A stretch of DNA of 64,000 nt. It comes from Paenibacillus durus ATCC 35681. GTDB lineage: Bacteria; Bacillota; Bacilli; Paenibacillales; Paenibacillaceae. Positions 60,747-64,000 of this stretch are shown here, piece by piece. A program made the translations under genes and the position numbers. The DNA lies in contig NZ_CP011114.1 of the NCBI RefSeq assembly GCF_000993825.1, positions 124,001 through 188,000 on the forward strand, given 5' to 3'. The notes under the pieces are model-generated. The model did not search any database and was not told the DNA's origin. It was given only the letters and a program-made list of their open reading frames with translations. Position 1 is the stretch's first letter. Every line of letters starts with the position of its first letter.

Positions 60747-63725
60747 CTAATCAAATACTGGGTAAATTGAAATTATTTTTCCATTTACCACCAACCAATC
60801 AAATCTCAATCCATTTTCTGCAACCCCACTATTTCTTCCTTCCACCATAGATAATCCCGATTTTTCTGCATTTTTCACCACTTCTTGCCCCCATTTAACG
60901 ATATCCTCTGGAGTGATAGGAGGACCAAATACTGTTTTGGGATCTCTAACATTCTTATAAACTACATTCCCGTCTGCATCTAGTTTAAGTTTTAATCCCC
61001 CATTTACATAATCAGTTTCTAACGAAGGAATACGATAGTATATCTCATATATTCCGTCAATTCTCGGATGTCGTTTGGGTTCACCTATAATAAAATCCGA
61101 ACGAGATAAACCGTACTTTGCTGCTTCTTCGTCAATTGTCCTATAAAAACTCTCCAAATAATGTGCACCTTTTACACTAGGTTTACTTCCTCGGCCGATT
61201 CCATGTCCATCGATCAAATGCTCCATCAATTCCCTATTGTTCATATTAACTGTTTCAGAGAAAATGTTTAGTTCATTATTACCTGTCCCCTCAGCACTTC
61301 TACCCGTATACTCCCCTGATTCTAGCGCATTTTTTTGCCTTTGTCTTTCCGGCGAGAGATTTCCACCTGAGCCTTTGGAGGTGGGATGAAGGTCAGGACC
61401 CAGATCATGGAAACTCCAGTGTCCTCCAGCTGTTGCAGGAGTAAGGGAGCCAGACCCCAGGTTCATCTTTTGGGCTATGCTTTGCAGAAAGCCTTCCAGG
61501 GATGCGGGACTGTTCGGAATGCTGATGGCATGGGTTTTTAATTTTCCATCTCCTGCTGCGAGTTCTGGATGACCCTCCTTTTTTTCCAGTTGCCCAAGCA
61601 TTGCGGATATTCCTGATTTTTCGGCGCGCTCACCAACTTGTTCACCGACGCGTTCACCAAACTTTCCCGGTTTCAGCTCCCCCGGTTTCAACTTGCGGAA
61701 AAACTTCATTGGTGCTGTAAACGCTTGTTCTCCAGGAATGAGCGTGGTTGCGAGATCCAGCTCGGCAAAGGCAGCTTCTACTTCGGTCTGTCCCGCCCGG
61801 TAATTTTCTTCCGGTGTGCTGGTTAACGGATTTAACCGTTTGTTCCGCTCTCTTTCCATAAGAAGCTCCATGGTGTCCTTGCCATAATCTAAAGCATCGT
61901 TCATCATTTCCTTCATGGATGTATTTCTAACGTAGCTGACGGTATCTAACATGCCTTTAAAGGTAGCATTTCGTTCTTCCAGAGGGGCGATCTCTTTTCC
62001 ATGATTCAGGATGGAGTAAGTTCTTCGCATCTCCTCATCGTTTTGTCCCGTTAAGACTATATCGCCTATATCGACGACATGGTTCCATAGTCCCTTCGCA
62101 AAACTAAGTAATTTTTGCTTCGCTCCTTGTGAATTGGCATCCACATTCGTCAGCTTGCGTTGATCTAAAACTGCGTCGATTCCGAGTTCCGCGACTTGCT
62201 GCTCAAAGCTCGAAAGGAGCGGCTGCGGATAGGACTGATGCACGGAGGCTTGAAGCAAAATTTCCGAGCTAAGGCTATTCACGCCTTCTTCAAGGTCCAG
62301 TGCGTCGGTTGTTGTACTCAGATGCAGACCATCGGTCCCCTTGAGCAGGATGCTTCCGGCAGAGAGACTCAGGCTGCCTGTCGCTTGAATCTGCATATTC
62401 TGAGTGCTCTGAAGAGTCACCCCGTGACCGGTATTCATGGATATGTACAGCGATCCTTCCTGAGCGCTTATGTTCAGCTCCGAGTTCCCTAAGGACACTT
62501 CTTTTCCCTGCGGATTCGCGAAGGATTTGACCCCGGGATCGGCCATTTTACGGTGGTGCCGTTCGGCAGGCGTTTCCGCCGCTACTCCCTGGACCGTGTG
62601 GGATGAAGGGGGAGGAGCAGCACCAGATGGTTTCGTACGCACTGACTGAATAACCATGGCATCGTCTTCGTCCGCAGTGGGAAAATAGAGCTTCACCTGT
62701 GCGCCTTTTTCCGGCATAAGATACCACACCTGATTGCCTTCGGCGGAGTAGGGGAACCACCTGGCATCTGTGGGGTCCTGCTGATCGTCCATGTCCAAAT
62801 GCAGCCGAACCTGATTCCGGCTCACTTCCAGTATTTTTCCTTCAATCGCCGCTCCAATAATAGTCCTATTATAGGTTTTGGCAACGGTCACGCCTTGAGG
62901 CAAGGCGCATTCATACGACCAGGTCATGACGCCGCTTGTCATCGTGCTGGTGCGTTTGGTAATGACGTAGGTGAGGCCAGACCGCTTGACTTCATCTCCT
63001 GGCTGCAAGATTTCCTGCAATTCGAAGGTGTACCCTGTATAGTCACTGGCCGAGGTATTCGTCCTCCCGTTAGCCGCATGGTTTAAATAGGGGGCAATCC
63101 GCCGCCGCATCCGAAACGGCACATCCTCTAAAGCGATCTGGCGCCTGGCTTCCGGAATTCCGATCCAGATTTGACTCCGGTGAGCGGTGATATTGGGCAG
63201 AAGCATAGCTCCGGCATGGGAAGCCAGACGTTTTAAAAAGCCCCAGTCCGTTTCCTGATACTGCATAATAAATTGGTTCGTCGGTCGATTCCCGAACGCT
63301 TCATCCAACTTATCGGAGCCGGAATAATCGGCCAGCACCGCGTCAATGATATCAACGTATTGTTGGTTCACTTGCTGAAAGGAACGGTTCTTGAGTTCGG
63401 TATCCAGCTTGAAGCTATGGGAGATGACCTGGATTGTGACTTGTATTTCCTGATGAAGATGCTCGATTTCTACACTGTACAACTGCCCCATGAATAAGGG
63501 ATGCCGACCGCTTTTGTCTGTATACCAGAGTTCGATTTCATCTATACTGCTCGCCCTGGCTGTAATCGCATCTTCCTGATTGGGCTGAATTTGGCCTGTA
63601 ATCCACAATCTGGCGTGTTCTCCAAGCTCGTGGATCATTTTAACCTGATTTAAGCGTACGTCGCCGTAGGGCCAGATAAAATTCAGATGTTGGTAGGTTA
63701 AGAGAGCTGTTGGGGATACGTTCAT
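60747..63725 (-). CDS. VgrG-like spike protein with a C-terminal polymorphic toxin domain
   Basis: A 992-residue fusion. Residues 1-300 are a phage gpD/VgrG-type hub (HLNFIWPYGDVRLNQ, IMQYQETDWGFLKRLASHAG). About 290-365 is an OB-fold spike base (RLHLDMDDQQDPTDARWFPY). About 395-480 is a beta-helix needle (QSTQNMQIQATGSLSLSAGS). A helical linker runs to about 840. The end reads LSRSDFIIGEPKRHPRIDGI, YEIYYRIPS and DPKTVFGPPITP, resembling CdiA_C tRNase toxins. GAGGAG precedes ATG. A DUF4280 tip gene lies upstream and an immunity-like gene downstream. Confidence 0.85.
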   Translation of the reverse strand: MNVSPTALLTYQHLNFIWPYGDVRLNQVKMIHELGEHARLWITGQIQPNQEDAITARASSIDEIELWYTDKSGRHPLFMGQLYSVEIEHLHQEIQVTIQVISHSFKLDTELKNRSFQQVNQQYVDIIDAVLADYSGSDKLDEAFGNRPTNQFIMQYQETDWGFLKRLASHAGAMLLPNITAHRSQIWIGIPEARRQIALEDVPFRMRRRIAPYLNHAANGRTNTSASDYTGYTFELQEILQPGDEVKRSGLTYVITKRTSTMTSGVMTWSYECALPQGVTVAKTYNRTIIGAAIEGKILEVSRNQVRLHLDMDDQQDPTDARWFPYSAEGNQVWYLMPEKGAQVKLYFPTADEDDAMVIQSVRTKPSGAAPPPSSHTVQGVAAETPAERHHRKMADPGVKSFANPQGKEVSLGNSELNISAQEGSLYISMNTGHGVTLQSTQNMQIQATGSLSLSAGSILLKGTDGLHLSTTTDALDLEEGVNSLSSEILLQASVHQSYPQPLLSSFEQQVAELGIDAVLDQRKLTNVDANSQGAKQKLLSFAKGLWNHVVDIGDIVLTGQNDEEMRRTYSILNHGKEIAPLEERNATFKGMLDTVSYVRNTSMKEMMNDALDYGKDTMELLMERERNKRLNPLTSTPEENYRAGQTEVEAAFAELDLATTLIPGEQAFTAPMKFFRKLKPGELKPGKFGERVGEQVGERAEKSGISAMLGQLEKKEGHPELAAGDGKLKTHAISIPNSPASLEGFLQSIAQKMNLGSGSLTPATAGGHWSFHDLGPDLHPTSKGSGGNLSPERQRQKNALESGEYTGRSAEGTGNNELNIFSETVNMNNRELMEHLIDGHGIGRGSKPSVKGAHYLESFYRTIDEEAAKYGLSRSDFIIGEPKRHPRIDGIYEIYYRIPSLETDYVNGGLKLKLDADGNVVYKNVRDPKTVFGPPITPEDIVKWGQEVVKNAEKSGLSMVEGRNSGVAENGLRFDWLVVNGKIISIYPVFD

Positions 63726-63753
63726 ACCTTGGACTCCTCGCTTCGTAAACTAA

Positions 63754-64000
63754 CTATTTTGTCCGTCATCCAGAATCGAGATGATGCCGCCGCCGCCTGG
63801 ACACGAACATATTAATGTGGACTTGCTGAGCAAGGCGTGTTCCCCCTCGATCAGCACATTTTCTTTGCCGTTAGTCCATTTGCTCCCAAAAGCAATTTCA
63901 GGTTTACAGGGAAGAATCTGCAGCTTACATACACCAAAGGCGTATTCCTTACTGATATGCGCTCCGGGTATGGCGTCAGCGACGTTTAGGACCGGTTTAT
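63754..64000 (-). CDS. DUF4280 PAAR-like tip protein (partial, 3' end)
   Basis: The frame enters from beyond the window and ends at TAG 63754-63756, 28 bases before the VgrG-like ATG. The visible 80 or so residues contain FGVCKLQILPCKPEI, WTNGKENVLIEGEHALLSKS and TLICSCPGGGGIISILDDGQ, the C-terminal part of DUF4280 proteins, which resemble PAAR spike tips. Its position before a VgrG-like gene matches a spike-tip role. Confidence 0.8.

Noticed and set aside
1..64000. CRISPR arrays
   Set aside because: No set of regularly spaced identical repeats of 24-40 bases was seen. The only regular repeat pair (15.3 and 16.7 kb) is 1.4 kb apart.

Overview
The window looks like a chromosomal segment of a spore-forming Bacillales bacterium, most likely Paenibacillus or a close relative. 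Reasons: a GerA-type germination locus, strong AGGAGG ribosome sites with many GTG/TTG starts, sigma-A promoters, Firmicute regulators, and IS3, IS630 and IS1341/TnpB-type insertions. The genus is an inference; no rRNA is present.

Layout. 0-14.8 kb is fairly ordinary: a germination locus, a metal-chelate binding lipoprotein with a methyltransferase, a FadR-type regulator, a DUF2271 lipoprotein beside an aroE remnant, a LacI / GH36 alpha-galactosidase / LacY-like permease unit, an HD-GYP protein, RlmD and a RelE-type toxin-antitoxin pair. 14.8-28.6 kb is a mosaic of decayed genes (S8 protease, allophanate hydrolase, metallophosphoesterase, PEP-utilising enzyme, IS3 piece) between intact genes. 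It includes an old yellow enzyme gene split at its start codon by a complete IS3 element, and a divergent azoR-MFS / SufR-like regulator unit with overlapping promoters.

28.6-33.5 kb is the most unusual part. It holds an unlisted type I toxin peptide with a candidate antitoxin RNA. Next come a SEC-C protein with an R-x4-H (HEPN-like) motif and a Shedu-like (DUF4263) nuclease. A tRNA-like gene with a GGA anticodon but no long variable arm follows, and then two translationally coupled unknown genes, the second with another R-x4-H motif. This looks like a composite anti-phage cassette with an embedded tRNA.

33.5-44.7 kb holds three efflux/regulator units (PadR, AraC/LysE, MarR/SDR) with clear palindromic operators, plus IS1182 and transporter remnants. 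44.9-48.6 kb is a metal-handling operon (DUF6448, HMA chaperone, P1B-ATPase with an odd CPG motif, Crp/Fnr regulator) with an FNR-like box placed for class II activation. An IS630 and a TnpB-only element follow. 52-60 kb carries small enzymes, a LysR/EamA pair, an unusual pyruvate-kinase-like protein, an ANT(6)-type gene and a GGDEF protein. 60-64 kb ends in a polymorphic toxin locus on the minus strand: a DUF4280 PAAR-like tip protein, a VgrG-like spike fused to a C-terminal toxin resembling CdiA_C, and a presumed immunity gene. Debris of an older copy lies next to it.
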